From positions 1-64,000 of the forward strand of contig CANHQP010000008.1 of NCBI GenBank assembly GCA_947462925.1: 64,000 bases of DNA, in the 5' to 3' direction. The DNA is from Flavobacteriia bacterium (GTDB taxonomy: Bacteria; Bacteroidota; Bacteroidia; Flavobacteriales_D; Crocinitomicaceae). Shown here one piece after another: positions 20,493 through 30,070 of this stretch (position 1 is its first letter; every line of letters starts with the position of its first letter). The position numbers and the translations under genes were made by a program. The notes below the pieces were generated by a model. That model saw only the letters and a program-made list of their open reading frames with translations. It searched no databases and was not told the DNA's origin.

Positions 20493-21611
20493 CTAAAAGT
20501 CAGATAAATCTTTGATGATTTTCTTAATAGAAATATACTGTGGCTTGATGATCATGCCGTCTCTAACTCTCTGAATTCCTTCAAAAATCAGCGTACTTTT
20601 TGAATTAAGCCCTTTTGAAACAATGTAAAAATTTGGTATCCTATTTTTGATATAAATCTGTTGTACTTTAACTTTATTATTTCTATCGACCAAATAAACA
20701 AAGGTTCGATCTTGAATATCGAAAGTAGATTTTTGTGGAACTATCAATGCTCCATTCAAATCCTTTTCTATTCTAATTTTACCACTTGCTCCATGCTTGA
20801 GCAAAAATCCAGGATTTTTGAATCGAGCGCGAAATGCAATATTTCCTGTTTTTTCATCAATCTGTCCATCCATTGTCTCAATAAACCCACTAATTTTGTG
20901 AGTATTACCATTAGCTAAAATCAGTTTAACTTCTCTATTTGTGATTTTATCTAAGTTGGAATTTGACATTAAATCCAAATATTCTTTTTCAGAAATATCA
21001 AAATAAACAAACACTTCATCATCTTTAGATAATTGAGTTAGAAGTGTACCTTGCTCTATTAGGCTTCCGATTTTATGAGGAATTCTATTTATTCTTCCAC
21101 TAAAGGGTGCTCTTATATCAGTGTATGATAACATTTGTTTTGCGTGAGCTTCATTCGCATAAGCTTCTTCAACTTTCGCATTTGCAGCCTGCAATTTGTT
21201 TTGAGCAAATTGAAGTTCAATCTTAGAAACAATATTCTTCTCTACTAACTTTTTTGAATTCAATAATTCCAACTCCGCATTTCTTGCTTCTGCTTGAGCC
21301 AACTTTCGCATTGCCCTGCATTTAGTTAGTGATTCTGCATATTCTCTATTATTGATGCTATAAAGTAAAGCTCCTTCCTTTACAAAAGAACCTTCATCAA
21401 CATGAACTTTTTCAAGATATCCCTGTGCTTTTGCACGAATTTCGATATTCTGAATTGCAGAAATCTCTGCCACATAATCTACTGCAATACTTGTATCAAG
21501 TACAGCAGGCGTTGTAATTGGATAAGTTTCAATCGACTCAATTTCTTGTTTGTTTTGACAAGAATATATAAAAGAGCTAACTCCCAAAAGGAGAATACAG
21601 CAATATCTCAT
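20493..21611 (-). CDS. RND efflux periplasmic adaptor (membrane fusion protein, AcrA-like)
   Basis: The 372 residues start with a lipoprotein signal peptide (ILLLGVSSFIYSC, Cys at about residue 18). A barrel-sandwich lipoyl half (IEIRAKAQGYLEKVHVDEGS), an alpha-helical hairpin (residues ~95-160), the second lipoyl half (YTDIRAPFSGRINR) and beta-barrel/membrane-proximal domains follow. It links the inner-membrane pump to the outer-membrane channel. It is the first large gene of the efflux operon, 60 bases downstream of a small secreted-protein gene. No local TetR or AraC regulator is adjacent, so the regulator is not identified. Confidence 0.93.
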   Translation of the reverse strand: MRYCCILLLGVSSFIYSCQNKQEIESIETYPITTPAVLDTSIAVDYVAEISAIQNIEIRAKAQGYLEKVHVDEGSFVKEGALLYSINNREYAESLTKCRAMRKLAQAEARNAELELLNSKKLVEKNIVSKIELQFAQNKLQAANAKVEEAYANEAHAKQMLSYTDIRAPFSGRINRIPHKIGSLIEQGTLLTQLSKDDEVFVYFDISEKEYLDLMSNSNLDKITNREVKLILANGNTHKISGFIETMDGQIDEKTGNIAFRARFKNPGFLLKHGASGKIRIEKDLNGALIVPQKSTFDIQDRTFVYLVDRNNKVKVQQIYIKNRIPNFYIVSKGLNSKSTLIFEGIQRVRDGMIIKPQYISIKKIIKDLSDF

Positions 21612-21652
21612 ATTTTTTTATTTAAAAATTCAAATTTTTTGTAAAGCACTAT

Positions 21653-21675
21653 TTAAACGGATTTAAAACGTTTAA
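21653..21675. repeat. Inverted repeat between the small gene and the efflux operon
   Basis: TTAAACG (21653-21659) and CGTTTAA (21669-21675) flank a nine-base spacer. The repeat overlaps the stop codon of the small gene and sits ~45 bases upstream of the adaptor start. It could be an operator or a weak processing hairpin; there is no T run to make it a terminator. Confidence 0.35.
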
Positions 21676-21998
21676 TACTTTGGCGGTGGGCTTTGAATTT
21701 TTAAAGAAAAAAGTGTTTCAAATAAACTATAGAAAAATACATTGCTAACCTTTGTTTGTGTCAAAGCGAAAACAAAGGGGCTATTAATGAAATGGTCAAT
21801 TGTTTCAATATCTGATTCATCATAATCAACGATATTTTGACGATCATCCTCAAAATCTCTTGACATTTGTTTTTCGATTGAGGAAATATTGCAGTGATAG
21901 TAACTGGCATTACTCAAAAAAATGAAAAAAAAGCAAACAAATACAGTTATCCATTTTTGGAAAATAGTAAAGCTCATATTTATTTTGACTTTATTCAT
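21672..21998 (-). CDS. Small secreted or membrane-anchored protein heading the efflux operon
   Basis: Unrecognised. With the start at 21998 the product has 108 residues: MNKVKINMSFTIFQ, a hydrophobic stretch (WITVFVCFFFIFLSNAS) that acts as a signal peptide or anchor, then a charged, acidic middle (SRDFEDDRQNIVDYDESD) and a C-terminus ending SPPPKY. A longer frame from 22061 adds a second hydrophobic stretch ahead of the signal and is less likely; 21977 is also possible. The gene runs in the same direction as the efflux genes and its stop lies 60 bases before them. A small exported protein at the head of an efflux operon suggests a role in sensing or envelope stress, which is only inference. 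Confidence 0.55.
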   Translation of the reverse strand: MNKVKINMSFTIFQKWITVFVCFFFIFLSNASYYHCNISSIEKQMSRDFEDDRQNIVDYDESDIETIDHFINSPFVFALTQTKVSNVFFYSLFETLFSLKIQSPPPKY

Positions 21999-22341
21999 CT
22001 TGTCTTTAAGAATATTCAAAAATATGCAAAGAAATCTACCGAATACGTTAATCAAATTCAAAACTTAATGTAAAAACAAAATAAAAATTTATAAATCAAG
22101 CGTTTAAACAATATAATATGAAAGAAAAATTTAAAAAAATTAACATTCGACAAAACGCGCATAGCTTACATTCATCTGTTTTCAATAGAAAAGAACTAGA
22201 AAATAAATTAAGAAATACTGATAGGGTTCAACTTAAAAAATAGAGTTTAATTCGAAAGACGAAAAATCTATAACCATAGATTTAAGCATTTGAAGAAGAC
22301 TAAAAGAAAATCTCCAAATTATCACTGTAATTTTTTAATTC
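21999..22341. other. Spacer between the efflux operon head and fumC
   Basis: Very AT-rich. It holds an AAATCTA/TAGATTT inverted repeat (22264-22283) and a 41-codon plus-strand frame (22118-22243), which has a Lys-rich product and no supporting features. The promoter of the efflux operon should lie here, but no clean TAnnTTTG box stands out. Confidence 0.4.
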
Positions 22342-23730
22342 TTAACCAATCATCTTTTTGGGATCAACCCACAAATCATATTCTTCAGCTGTAACATATC
22401 CTAGATGTAATGCAGCTTCCTTCAAAGTCGAATCATTTTTGTATGCAAACTTTGCAATTTCAGCCGCTTTACTATAACCAATGTGCGGATTGAGCGCAGT
22501 CACCAACATCAATGAATTTTCAAGATTTCTTTGGATATTCGGCAAATTCGGTTCGATTCCAACGACACAATTCTTGGCAAATGAAACACAAGCATCACCA
22601 ATCAATCTAGCTGATTCCAAAACATTCGCAACAATGACAGGTTTAAAAACGTTCAATTGAAAATGTCCGTTCGAACCAGCAATTGAAACTGTTACGTCAT
22701 TTCCCATCACTTGAGCGCAAACCATTGTCAAGGCTTCTGGTTGTGTCGGATTGACTTTTCCAGGCATGATAGATGAACCGGGCTCATTGTCAGGAATGTG
22801 TATTTCACCAATCCCACTTCGAGGACCAGAGGAAAGCATGCGGATATCATTTCCGATTTTCATCAAAGTTACCGCCGTTTTTTTCAAAGCGCCAGAAAGT
22901 TCTACCATTGCATCATTGGTCGCCAACGCTTCAAATTTATTTTCGGCAGTTTTAAAAGGAAATCCAGTTGATTCAGCAATTTTCTCAGCAACCAAAACAG
23001 CATAATTCTCTGGCGCATTTAATCCTGTTCCGACCGCGGTTCCGCCAATCGCTAATTCACCTACAAAGATTAAGGCATTTTCAATCGAGCAGATTGCGTG
23101 CTCAATTTGAGCGACATACGCACTAAATTCTTGACCTAAACTCAAAGGCGTAGCGTCCATGAAATGTGTTCGTCCTGTTTTTATAATATCTCTGAATTTA
23201 TTTGACTTTTCTGTAAAAGCATCCTTCAACAACTTTAATCCTTTTAGTGTATTTTCGGAAACCAATTGATAACAAGCAATATGCATCGCTGTCGGAAATG
23301 TATCATTAGACGATTGAGATTTATTCACATCATCATTTGGATTTAAAAATTTAACCTCATCAGATAGACTTCCACCATAAATCACTTGTCCACGGTTAGA
23401 AATTACTTCATTGACATTCATGTTTGTTTGCGTTCCTGAGCCCGTTTGCCAAATCACTAATGGAAATTCATTGTCCCACATTCCAATTAAAATTTCATCA
23501 CATACTTTTGAAATAAGTTCGTTTTTTTCAGAAGAAAGTATGCCCAAATCACAATTTACCTGCGCTGCAGATTTTTTTACATGTGCGAATGCATGAATTA
23601 CTTCAATCGGCATGGAAGCACTTTTTCCAATTTTGAAATTATTTCTTGAACGTTCAGTTTGTGCTCCCCAATAGCGATTAATGGGAACTTTAACTTCTCC
23701 CATTGTATCTTTTTCAATTCTAAATTCCAT
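22342..23730 (-). CDS. fumC: Fumarate hydratase class II
   Basis: The 462-residue protein has class II fumarase/aspartase motifs: a [11 protein letters not shown] segment, and the superfamily signature [13 protein letters not shown] that carries the catalytic Ser loop. The opening ([11 protein letters not shown], then [13 protein letters not shown]) is typical of FumC. It interconverts fumarate and malate in the citric acid cycle without an iron-sulfur cluster. The length is normal (E. coli FumC has 467 residues). It stands alone, 280 or more bases from the efflux operon, with its own upstream region. Aspartase and argininosuccinate lyase are related but the N-terminus excludes them. Confidence 0.95.
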   Translation of the reverse strand: MEFRIEKDTMGEVKVPINRYWGAQTERSRNNFKIGKSASMPIEVIHAFAHVKKSAAQVNCDLGILSSEKNELISKVCDEILIGMWDNEFPLVIWQTGSGTQTNMNVNEVISNRGQVIYGGSLSDEVKFLNPNDDVNKSQSSNDTFPTAMHIACYQLVSENTLKGLKLLKDAFTEKSNKFRDIIKTGRTHFMDATPLSLGQEFSAYVAQIEHAICSIENALIFVGELAIGGTAVGTGLNAPENYAVLVAEKIAESTGFPFKTAENKFEALATNDAMVELSGALKKTAVTLMKIGNDIRMLSSGPRSGIGEIHIPDNEPGSSIMPGKVNPTQPEALTMVCAQVMGNDVTVSIAGSNGHFQLNVFKPVIVANVLESARLIGDACVSFAKNCVVGIEPNLPNIQRNLENSLMLVTALNPHIGYSKAAEIAKFAYKNDSTLKEAALHLGYVTAEEYDLWVDPKKMIG

Positions 23731-23926
23731 GTTTTGAATTATTTAATTTGAATTGGGCGCGAAAGCTAAAAACCCAATTTCAATGTTAAAAGGTAAGCTT
23801 TTTCAAACGAAACTATTTATAATGTTTATAAAAAAGAAAAAACTGAAAAATGAAGGTGTAAAAAGTTTCAATTAATAATTTATTTATTACTTTTACAACG
23901 TTAAATAGACTTTAAAAAACGAAGAT

Positions 23927-24088
23927 ATGAGTGGTTTAGGTATAACTATATTTCTTTTGATTGGCGGAATGGCTTTTTGGGTGCTTTTATTCCTTTTAAC
24001 TTTCATCGTTCCTTTTTGGATTTCATTGGGAGTTTTCGACAAAATTAGACCAAAAAGAGTTTTCGAAGACGAGAAAACAAATCACTAA
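23927..24088 (+). CDS. Small membrane protein of 53 residues, unknown function
   Basis: The frame runs from an ATG at 23927 to a TAA at 24086-24088. The peptide starts MSGLGITIFLLIGG, continues with a second hydrophobic stretch (FWVLLFLLTFIVPFWIS), then has a charged tail (DKIRPKRVFEDEKTNH). It may have one long helix or a hairpin of two. An intrinsic terminator follows 20 bases after the stop and the gene is isolated on both sides, so it appears to be a separate short transcription unit. That combination makes a real gene likely. No family is recognised. Confidence 0.65.
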   Translation: MSGLGITIFLLIGGMAFWVLLFLLTFIVPFWISLGVFDKIRPKRVFEDEKTNH

Positions 24089-24107
24089 GATTTCGTTCAA
24101 CATATTT

Positions 24108-24141
24108 CAAAGACTGTCAGTAAACTGACGGTCTTTTTTTG
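24108..24141 (+). terminator. Rho-independent terminator of the small membrane protein gene
   Basis: AAAGACTGTCAG, a TAAA loop, then CTGACGGTCTTTTTTT form a stem of nine or more pairs (one G-T) followed by a seven-base T run. It is 20 bases after the stop at 24088. Confidence 0.9.
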
Positions 24142-24234
24142 TTTTGATAATTTTTGAACACCACCAAAATTAAACGAAACAAATTATGCCCATCTAACTT
24201 CATTTCAATTATATTTACATCATAAATATTTTCC

Positions 24235-26304
24235 ATGAAATCACTTATTACTACTTTCTTTTTTTGCTTTGGACTTTATTCAATCCATTTTGGACAAAAC
24301 GAACTTCACTGTGGAACTGATGAAATGCATCAAAAATTGTTTTTGGAACACCCAGAATATAATGCTGGCATAATCAACGCCAACAATAGATTGCAACAAT
24401 TCACACATGAATTCAGTCAAAATCCCCCGATGAAAACTGGACCTTATATCATTCCAGTGGTTTTTCATATCATCCATAATTATGGCCCAGAAAACATCAA
24501 TGATGACCAAGTGCATGATGCAATCAGACAATTAAATATACAATACCGAAAATTGAATGATGACACAACAGATATTGTTCAACTCTTCAAGTCTCGTGCT
24601 GCTGATTGTGGAATTGAATTTCGTTTGGCACAATTAGATCCAAATGGAAATTGCACTAGCGGAATTACACGAACTGTTTCAGATTTAACTTCGATAGGTG
24701 ATCATCAAGTAAAAAGTTTGATTCATTGGCCGCCAAATAAATATTTGAACGTTTACATTTGCGCAGAGGCAGCGAGCTTGGCTGGTCATGCACTTTTGCC
24801 ATCAGCCGCAGATACAATTCCTGAGTGGGATGGTATTGTAATGCAACATTCCTACATCGGGACAATCGGAACATCAGATTATTTTAGAAGAACTGTTTTA
24901 TCACACGAAGTTGGACACTTTTTAAATTTACAGCACATTTGGGGAGGAAACAATGTTCCAAATTACTATTATTTACCTTGTGGAGACGCGGGAAATTGTG
25001 CATTTGATGATGACGTAACGGATACACCAAATACAATTGGTTGGCAATCTTGCAATTTAAGTGGTCAATCTTGCGGCGAATTGGATAATGTGCAAAATTA
25101 CATGGATTACGCCTATTGCGCATTGATGTTTACCGAAGGACAAAAAACAAGAATGCATGCTGCTTTAAATTCAACAGTTGCGAATCGAAATAATTTATGG
25201 CAACCTGCAAATTTAGCTGCGACAGGAACTGATGATGTGACCAATTATCTATGTGGTGCGAAATTGCAAGCTGACAAAAGAATTGTTTGTGTGGGTGATA
25301 CTGTTCATTTCACAGATGTTTCCTACCACGGAATCACGGCCAGAAATTGGACTTTTGAAGGAGGAAATTCTCTTACCACAGCAGATTCACTTTCTTCGGC
25401 TGTTTACGACCAAGTTGGAAAATATGATGTGACACTCAAAGTTAGCAATGGTGTGGATACAATTGATGTGGTTTTGAATGATTACATAACTGTTTTGCCT
25501 GCGCAAGGAGCAATTGCAGGAATTGATCAGGCATTTGAAAATGACCAATCGTATTACGACAATTGGATTACAGTTGAAGGAGCAGCGCCATACAATTGGG
25601 ATTTCACCAACATCGGTTTTCAAAGCAATCGATCTTTTAAATTGAATAACTTCGATAATCCAATTGCTTCTACTTATGATTTCCAAAGTTACCCGATGGA
25701 TGCAAGTGGTTTGACAAGTTTGGCGATTTCATTTGATTGGGCATATGGCCGAATTGAAGGAACATTGGTAGATATTTTAGAAGTTGCAGTTTCTTCCAAT
25801 TGTGGCGAATCTTGGTTCACTGTAAAATCTTATTTAGGTGGAAGTTCTTTGAAAACGGTGACCGATTTTGTGACTGGTCCTTTCACACCAGCAGACGAAA
25901 CTCAATGGAAAAACGCCTTGATTACCACAGTGCCAGCTTCTTATTGGACTTCAAATTTAATGGTGCGTTTCCGATTCAAGAACAAAGGAAACAACAATTT
26001 ATATATCGACAATATTCAATTGGGGAACTTAAATGAATTGGGTGTAAATCAATTGTCCAAAAACAATGTGGAGATTTATCCAAATCCAGCGAACGACCAG
26101 ATCACTTTTGACTTGGGAATGAACCACGAAGTTGAAAATATCAATGTGTATGATTTAACCGGAAAATTGATTCAAACTTTTTCAAATATTGACCAATCTC
26201 CAAGTTTTGACTTAGATGTAAAATCGCTCAATGAAGGATTTTATTTGTTTAAAATTGAGAGTAAAAATGGTGAGATTGTGACTTCGCAGGTGATAGAGAG
26301 ATAA
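24235..26304 (+). CDS. Secreted M43 (pappalysin-type) zinc metalloprotease with PKD and T9SS type A domains
   Basis: The 689 residues contain a signal peptide (to about residue 20) and a metalloprotease domain with HEVGHFLNLQH (zinc ligands His224, His228, His234; catalytic Glu225) followed by a Met-turn region near NYMDYA. A PKD-like domain (ARNWTFEGG), a jelly-roll or MAM-like segment at about 425-610, and a type A T9SS sorting domain (NVEIYPNPANDQITFDL to the end) follow. It should digest proteins outside the cell, secreted or anchored through T9SS. The inserted cysteines between the zinc site and Met-turn fit M43 cytophagalysin-type enzymes. It converges with the DUF5686 gene. Confidence 0.92.
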   Translation: MKSLITTFFFCFGLYSIHFGQNELHCGTDEMHQKLFLEHPEYNAGIINANNRLQQFTHEFSQNPPMKTGPYIIPVVFHIIHNYGPENINDDQVHDAIRQLNIQYRKLNDDTTDIVQLFKSRAADCGIEFRLAQLDPNGNCTSGITRTVSDLTSIGDHQVKSLIHWPPNKYLNVYICAEAASLAGHALLPSAADTIPEWDGIVMQHSYIGTIGTSDYFRRTVLSHEVGHFLNLQHIWGGNNVPNYYYLPCGDAGNCAFDDDVTDTPNTIGWQSCNLSGQSCGELDNVQNYMDYAYCALMFTEGQKTRMHAALNSTVANRNNLWQPANLAATGTDDVTNYLCGAKLQADKRIVCVGDTVHFTDVSYHGITARNWTFEGGNSLTTADSLSSAVYDQVGKYDVTLKVSNGVDTIDVVLNDYITVLPAQGAIAGIDQAFENDQSYYDNWITVEGAAPYNWDFTNIGFQSNRSFKLNNFDNPIASTYDFQSYPMDASGLTSLAISFDWAYGRIEGTLVDILEVAVSSNCGESWFTVKSYLGGSSLKTVTDFVTGPFTPADETQWKNALITTVPASYWTSNLMVRFRFKNKGNNNLYIDNIQLGNLNELGVNQLSKNNVEIYPNPANDQITFDLGMNHEVENINVYDLTGKLIQTFSNIDQSPSFDLDVKSLNEGFYLFKIESKNGEIVTSQVIER

Positions 26305-26381
26305 AGAAAATGAAGAAAGTAGAATGCAGAATTAAATCTGAATAGTGAAACAATTCTGCATTCTTAATTCTATATTCTAAA
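26305..26381. repeat. Heptad-phased complementary arrays filling a convergent intergenic gap
   Basis: The right arm repeats ATTCT every seven bases at 26353, 26360, 26367 and 26374, with a degenerate fifth unit (ATTAA) at 26381. The left arm has AGAAA, AGAAT and AGAAT at 26314, 26321 and 26328, also every seven bases. The arms include a perfect 13-bp inverted repeat, AGAATGCAGAATT (26321-26333) and AATTCTGCATTCT (26352-26364). The element occupies the whole gap between two convergent genes and may act as a bidirectional transcription end, although T runs are weak. A similar design occurs at 40626-40726. Confidence 0.6.
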
Positions 26382-28787
26382 TTAAATATTAAACCCTAAA
26401 CTAATCTTAAAAGTCAAATTCTTCTCAAATCTAGGCTGTGCATAAGCGCCGTAGTTGGTAAAAACGCCCAAACCGAAGGTTGAAAATCCTGAAATGTAGA
26501 GTTTATCTAAAATAATTCCACTTTCGTAATAGCCTTTTTCCATGGTTTTAAAATCTGCAAGATGTTGCGTTCTATTTTGCATCGAACCAACTCCCATCGC
26601 ATGATGAATGGATAATTGAGGAGCAAACCATTTCAATTTGGTTTTCCAATTTAGGAAAGTCATTCTGGTGAATAAACTCACTTGTTGGTCGTTGAAAAAT
26701 GCGGATGGCAAAATCGTTTCAAAAGAATTGGGTACAGACAAACGCCAATTTCCGCCCGTTCCATTTACAGCTTGCAATAAAAACAAAGGCGTATTTCCAA
26801 TGGTTTTCGAACCACGAATCATCCAAACAAATTTTCCGACACCGCGCAAAGAAACGTTTTGAGAAATTTCCGCCAACACACGTGAATAATTGTAATTATC
26901 AATTGAATTCACCGATTTTCCTTGTGTAAATTTGACAGCCAATTTTGGATATTTTGATCCCATGGAAACGCGATTGTCGCCCAATTGCATCACTTTTTCA
27001 CCCAATTGCCAGGTGAACTCCCCTCCTATTTCAGTCAAATCTAAACTTGAACTGAGTAACAATTGATTGGTGTCAAAAGGAATGAATTGATAACCTTCGG
27101 TTAAAGTAACTCTTTGATAATTTCCGATTAACGCCACTTTAAATGCAGGTGCTACATAACCTGACAAAATGATTTCTGCCAAACGCTGCTTTTCCATGTT
27201 TCTCACATACAATTGTTGGTACAAATCACTCGTGTTAAACGACTTGCTATTCGCTCTAAATTCATTTCCACCGCGTTGCAATAAATCTTGCTGATAAACC
27301 AAACGCAATTTAAAATCCTTTTTTGGATACAATTTGAACTCAGAAAATCCGCCATATTTCCAAGCTTTATCTTTGGTTGCCCAACCAAAATATCCCCCAA
27401 TGGTAGCGCGTTTCATTAGTTTTTTAGAAGTTTCCAAGCCCAATCCAAATCGATAACCTTCGTACAAATTGAAATTCATCAAACGTTTGATATCCAAATT
27501 GAAATTTCCCAAAGGAATTTTTCCATCAGCCAAAGCCGTGAGCAACATCAATTTTTGTTCTAATTTGTTTTCCTTAGAAATGCTATCAATCACTTGATAG
27601 GTTTTTCTCTCTTGCGTGTTCAAATCGTAAAAACGCGTGGTGTCCCAATCTTTTTCCGTCTTTTCACCAGCATCGTTTGCAGTTTCAATGGCGATACTTC
27701 CAAATTCTCGCTTTTTCAAATCTGGATCTAAGACGATGTTACTGATATACGTATTTCCTTTTCCAACGATGGATGAATTGTCTAATTTCGAATCCAGTTT
27801 AATAATTGGCATCAACAATTCTGAACTCAATTTCACTGGAAACCATTTTTTTCCCTCGATGAAAGCGTATTCTTGAATCACTTTGATGGAAATATTGTCA
27901 GAAACTTCATTCGGCTCAGAAATTACTTTTTCGACCGCAAATCCATTGGTATTGATAAACAATTGACCTTTCAAGCCATCAAAATTCTTTCCTTTTCGCG
28001 GACGAAAAGAAATGGTGAAAGTGGTATCGTTTCCTACAACTGTCGTATCTTCCAACAAAAATAAATAACGACGCGTTCCGCCCAAAGCAATTGGATTGAT
28101 GTACGTTTTTCCAAGCAACTGAAATTGATTTTCGTAAAAACTAAAAGACTGCATTTCATTGGCGAAAGTCGAAAACATCGGGTCTTTGAAACCAGAAACT
28201 TTATAAGCAGTAATCGTTTCCTTGTCGCGACTTGGTGGCATAAATTTTCTCGTTGAACTACTTTCCAAAAGGAACAAATATTGACTGTCAAAAAAAGTTT
28301 TCAACGAAAGTAAATTGCTGTCTTTCGTATCCGCAGGAATTTTCTCCAAGGCTTTTGGATCCATCGTAAAGTAAAACTTGCTGTAACTTTCATATTGAAA
28401 AGCATTGTTTTCCGTCGGACTGTTATTCTTTCTATTCGCAATCACTTGATCCATGATTCGATGCGCAGGATTTTCGCCCGGAAGCACTATGACTGCATCC
28501 AACATTTCAACTTCAGCTTGGATGTAAATCGTGCGTTCATTTCCTAAACTACTGATAAAAATCGTTGTGTCTTTGTAACCCAAAAATTTCAATTGAAAAC
28601 TTGAAATTGCATTTATATCCAGCGAAAAATAGCCATCTAAATCTGCCAAAATTGCTGGTTTACCTGCTGGAATCACTTTCACAAAAGGAACGGATTCTTG
28701 TGTTGAATTGTCTTTGATTTGGAATTTTTCTTGAGCGGAAAGTGTCAGGAAACTCAATAAAAAAGTGAATAGTAAAGTTAATCTCAT
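26382..28787 (-). CDS. DUF5686 family outer-membrane protein with carboxypeptidase-like regulatory domain
   Basis: The 801 residues start with a signal peptide (to about SAQ, residue 19), then a CarboxypepD-regulatory-like beta-sandwich (ESVPFVKVIPAGKPAILADLDGYFSL, through LGYKDTTIFI). The long DUF5686 region follows and ends in an aromatic-rich stretch with alternating polar and hydrophobic residues typical of an outer-membrane barrel. The last residues are FKISLGFNI, compatible with a barrel end strand. Members are frequent in Bacteroidota and of unknown role, sometimes near SusC-like receptors. The gene is alone on its strand here, 65 bases downstream of the DUF4143 ATPase gene and possibly read through from it. 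Confidence 0.85.
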   Translation of the reverse strand: MRLTLLFTFLLSFLTLSAQEKFQIKDNSTQESVPFVKVIPAGKPAILADLDGYFSLDINAISSFQLKFLGYKDTTIFISSLGNERTIYIQAEVEMLDAVIVLPGENPAHRIMDQVIANRKNNSPTENNAFQYESYSKFYFTMDPKALEKIPADTKDSNLLSLKTFFDSQYLFLLESSSTRKFMPPSRDKETITAYKVSGFKDPMFSTFANEMQSFSFYENQFQLLGKTYINPIALGGTRRYLFLLEDTTVVGNDTTFTISFRPRKGKNFDGLKGQLFINTNGFAVEKVISEPNEVSDNISIKVIQEYAFIEGKKWFPVKLSSELLMPIIKLDSKLDNSSIVGKGNTYISNIVLDPDLKKREFGSIAIETANDAGEKTEKDWDTTRFYDLNTQERKTYQVIDSISKENKLEQKLMLLTALADGKIPLGNFNLDIKRLMNFNLYEGYRFGLGLETSKKLMKRATIGGYFGWATKDKAWKYGGFSEFKLYPKKDFKLRLVYQQDLLQRGGNEFRANSKSFNTSDLYQQLYVRNMEKQRLAEIILSGYVAPAFKVALIGNYQRVTLTEGYQFIPFDTNQLLLSSSLDLTEIGGEFTWQLGEKVMQLGDNRVSMGSKYPKLAVKFTQGKSVNSIDNYNYSRVLAEISQNVSLRGVGKFVWMIRGSKTIGNTPLFLLQAVNGTGGNWRLSVPNSFETILPSAFFNDQQVSLFTRMTFLNWKTKLKWFAPQLSIHHAMGVGSMQNRTQHLADFKTMEKGYYESGIILDKLYISGFSTFGLGVFTNYGAYAQPRFEKNLTFKISLGFNI

Positions 28788-28852
28788 AGCTCAAAAATAC
28801 AATTAATGTTGGTAAGACTTGCGCCGAAAGCGATTGTTACACCGAAAAGCGA

Positions 28853-30070
28853 TTATTGAGTTAAAAATTCACGCAAAGTTTGATGCAAAATTCCTTCGTA
28901 AGTATTTCCCGAAAAATCATCTAAAGTGATGACCATTTTGGGATAATTGTCTTTGATTTTCATCAAATTTCCAAATTCTCGTTCAATCGTTTGTTTTTCA
29001 TTCAGTGTAAGTGCAACTTGAACATAGATTTTTTCTCCGTCTTTTTCACAAACGAAATCTATTTCTCCATTTGGAATCACGCCCACCTTTACTTTATATC
29101 CTTTGTAAACCAAATGATTGTAAACAATATTTTCTACAATTTTGGCTCGGTCTTCAATGCGATAACCCCAAATTGAATTTCTAATTCCCAAATTTTCGAA
29201 ATAATACTTTTCTCCAATTTCAAAAACACGCTTTCCTACAATGTCATATCGCTCAACTTTGTGAATAATAAAGGCATTTTCTAAATGATGCAAGTATGTT
29301 TGAACTTGATTCGGCGCCATGTTGATTTTTTGTGATTTTAAAAAATCACTTATTTTCTTGGCGGAAAACAAACTTCCCGTATTGTCTGCTAAAAAAAGTA
29401 CCAATTGCTCTAAAAAGCGAATATTTCTGACCGCAAATCGCTGAATAATATCTCGATAAATAATGGTTGTGTAGATGTTTTTCAAATATTCGAAAACCAC
29501 TTCATCTGCTTTTGGCAAATGAATCAAATAAGGCAAACCGCCCCATTTCATATACATTTCAAGTGATTTTGTTGTGTCTTTCAATTTGTGAAAAATCAAA
29601 AATTCTGTATATGACAAACTGTAAACCGTTATTTCAATAAATCGACCGCTTAGGACAGTAGCCAATTCACCAGATAATAAATTTGCGTTACTTCCAGTGC
29701 AGTAAATGTCTAAATTTTCTTTCAACACCAAAGAGCGAAGCGCCTTTTCAAAATCTTGAATTTCTTGAATTTCATCAATAAAAACATAGGTTTTTCCAGT
29801 CTTTGATTGATTTGACAGTACATAATCATTCAACTCAATTGCTGTTTGGAGATGCGAAAATGCCAAATCTTCTAAATTGATATATAGAATAGTTGCTTCT
29901 GAATCTTCTTTTTGTATGAATTCAATCAACTGAAATAACAAATAACTTTTTCCAACCCTTCGCTGACCTGTCAAAGCCTTAATGATTTGCTTTCCAATAA
30001 AAGACTTTACCCGATTGATGTATGAATCTCGAGCAACCAAGTTTTGTGGAAAATTCTTAAAAGTTGACAT
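28853..30070 (-). CDS. AAA ATPase with DUF4143 domain
   Basis: The 405-residue protein begins with the AAA_14 ATPase domain: Walker A in GQRRVGKSYLL at about residue 38 and Walker B FIDEIQEI. A Ser/Asn sensor segment (CTGSNANLLSGEL) and a winged-helix region (residues ~220-270) follow. The C-terminus is a DUF4143 nuclease-like fold with ENIVYNHL and GEIDFVCEKDGEKIYVQVA, which resembles PD-(D/E)xK restriction-like domains. The function of this common bacterial family is not settled; many are in accessory or mobile regions. Direct repeats of CCGAAA(A)GCGATT lie at its 3' end (28824-28854). Confidence 0.88.
   Translation of the reverse strand: MSTFKNFPQNLVARDSYINRVKSFIGKQIIKALTGQRRVGKSYLLFQLIEFIQKEDSEATILYINLEDLAFSHLQTAIELNDYVLSNQSKTGKTYVFIDEIQEIQDFEKALRSLVLKENLDIYCTGSNANLLSGELATVLSGRFIEITVYSLSYTEFLIFHKLKDTTKSLEMYMKWGGLPYLIHLPKADEVVFEYLKNIYTTIIYRDIIQRFAVRNIRFLEQLVLFLADNTGSLFSAKKISDFLKSQKINMAPNQVQTYLHHLENAFIIHKVERYDIVGKRVFEIGEKYYFENLGIRNSIWGYRIEDRAKIVENIVYNHLVYKGYKVKVGVIPNGEIDFVCEKDGEKIYVQVALTLNEKQTIEREFGNLMKIKDNYPKMVITLDDFSGNTYEGILHQTLREFLTQ

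Noticed and set aside
22118-22243. 41-codon plus-strand frame between the efflux operon and fumC
   Set aside because: Lys- and Asn-rich product in very AT-rich DNA, without terminator, promoter box or recognisable features; not enough support to call a gene.
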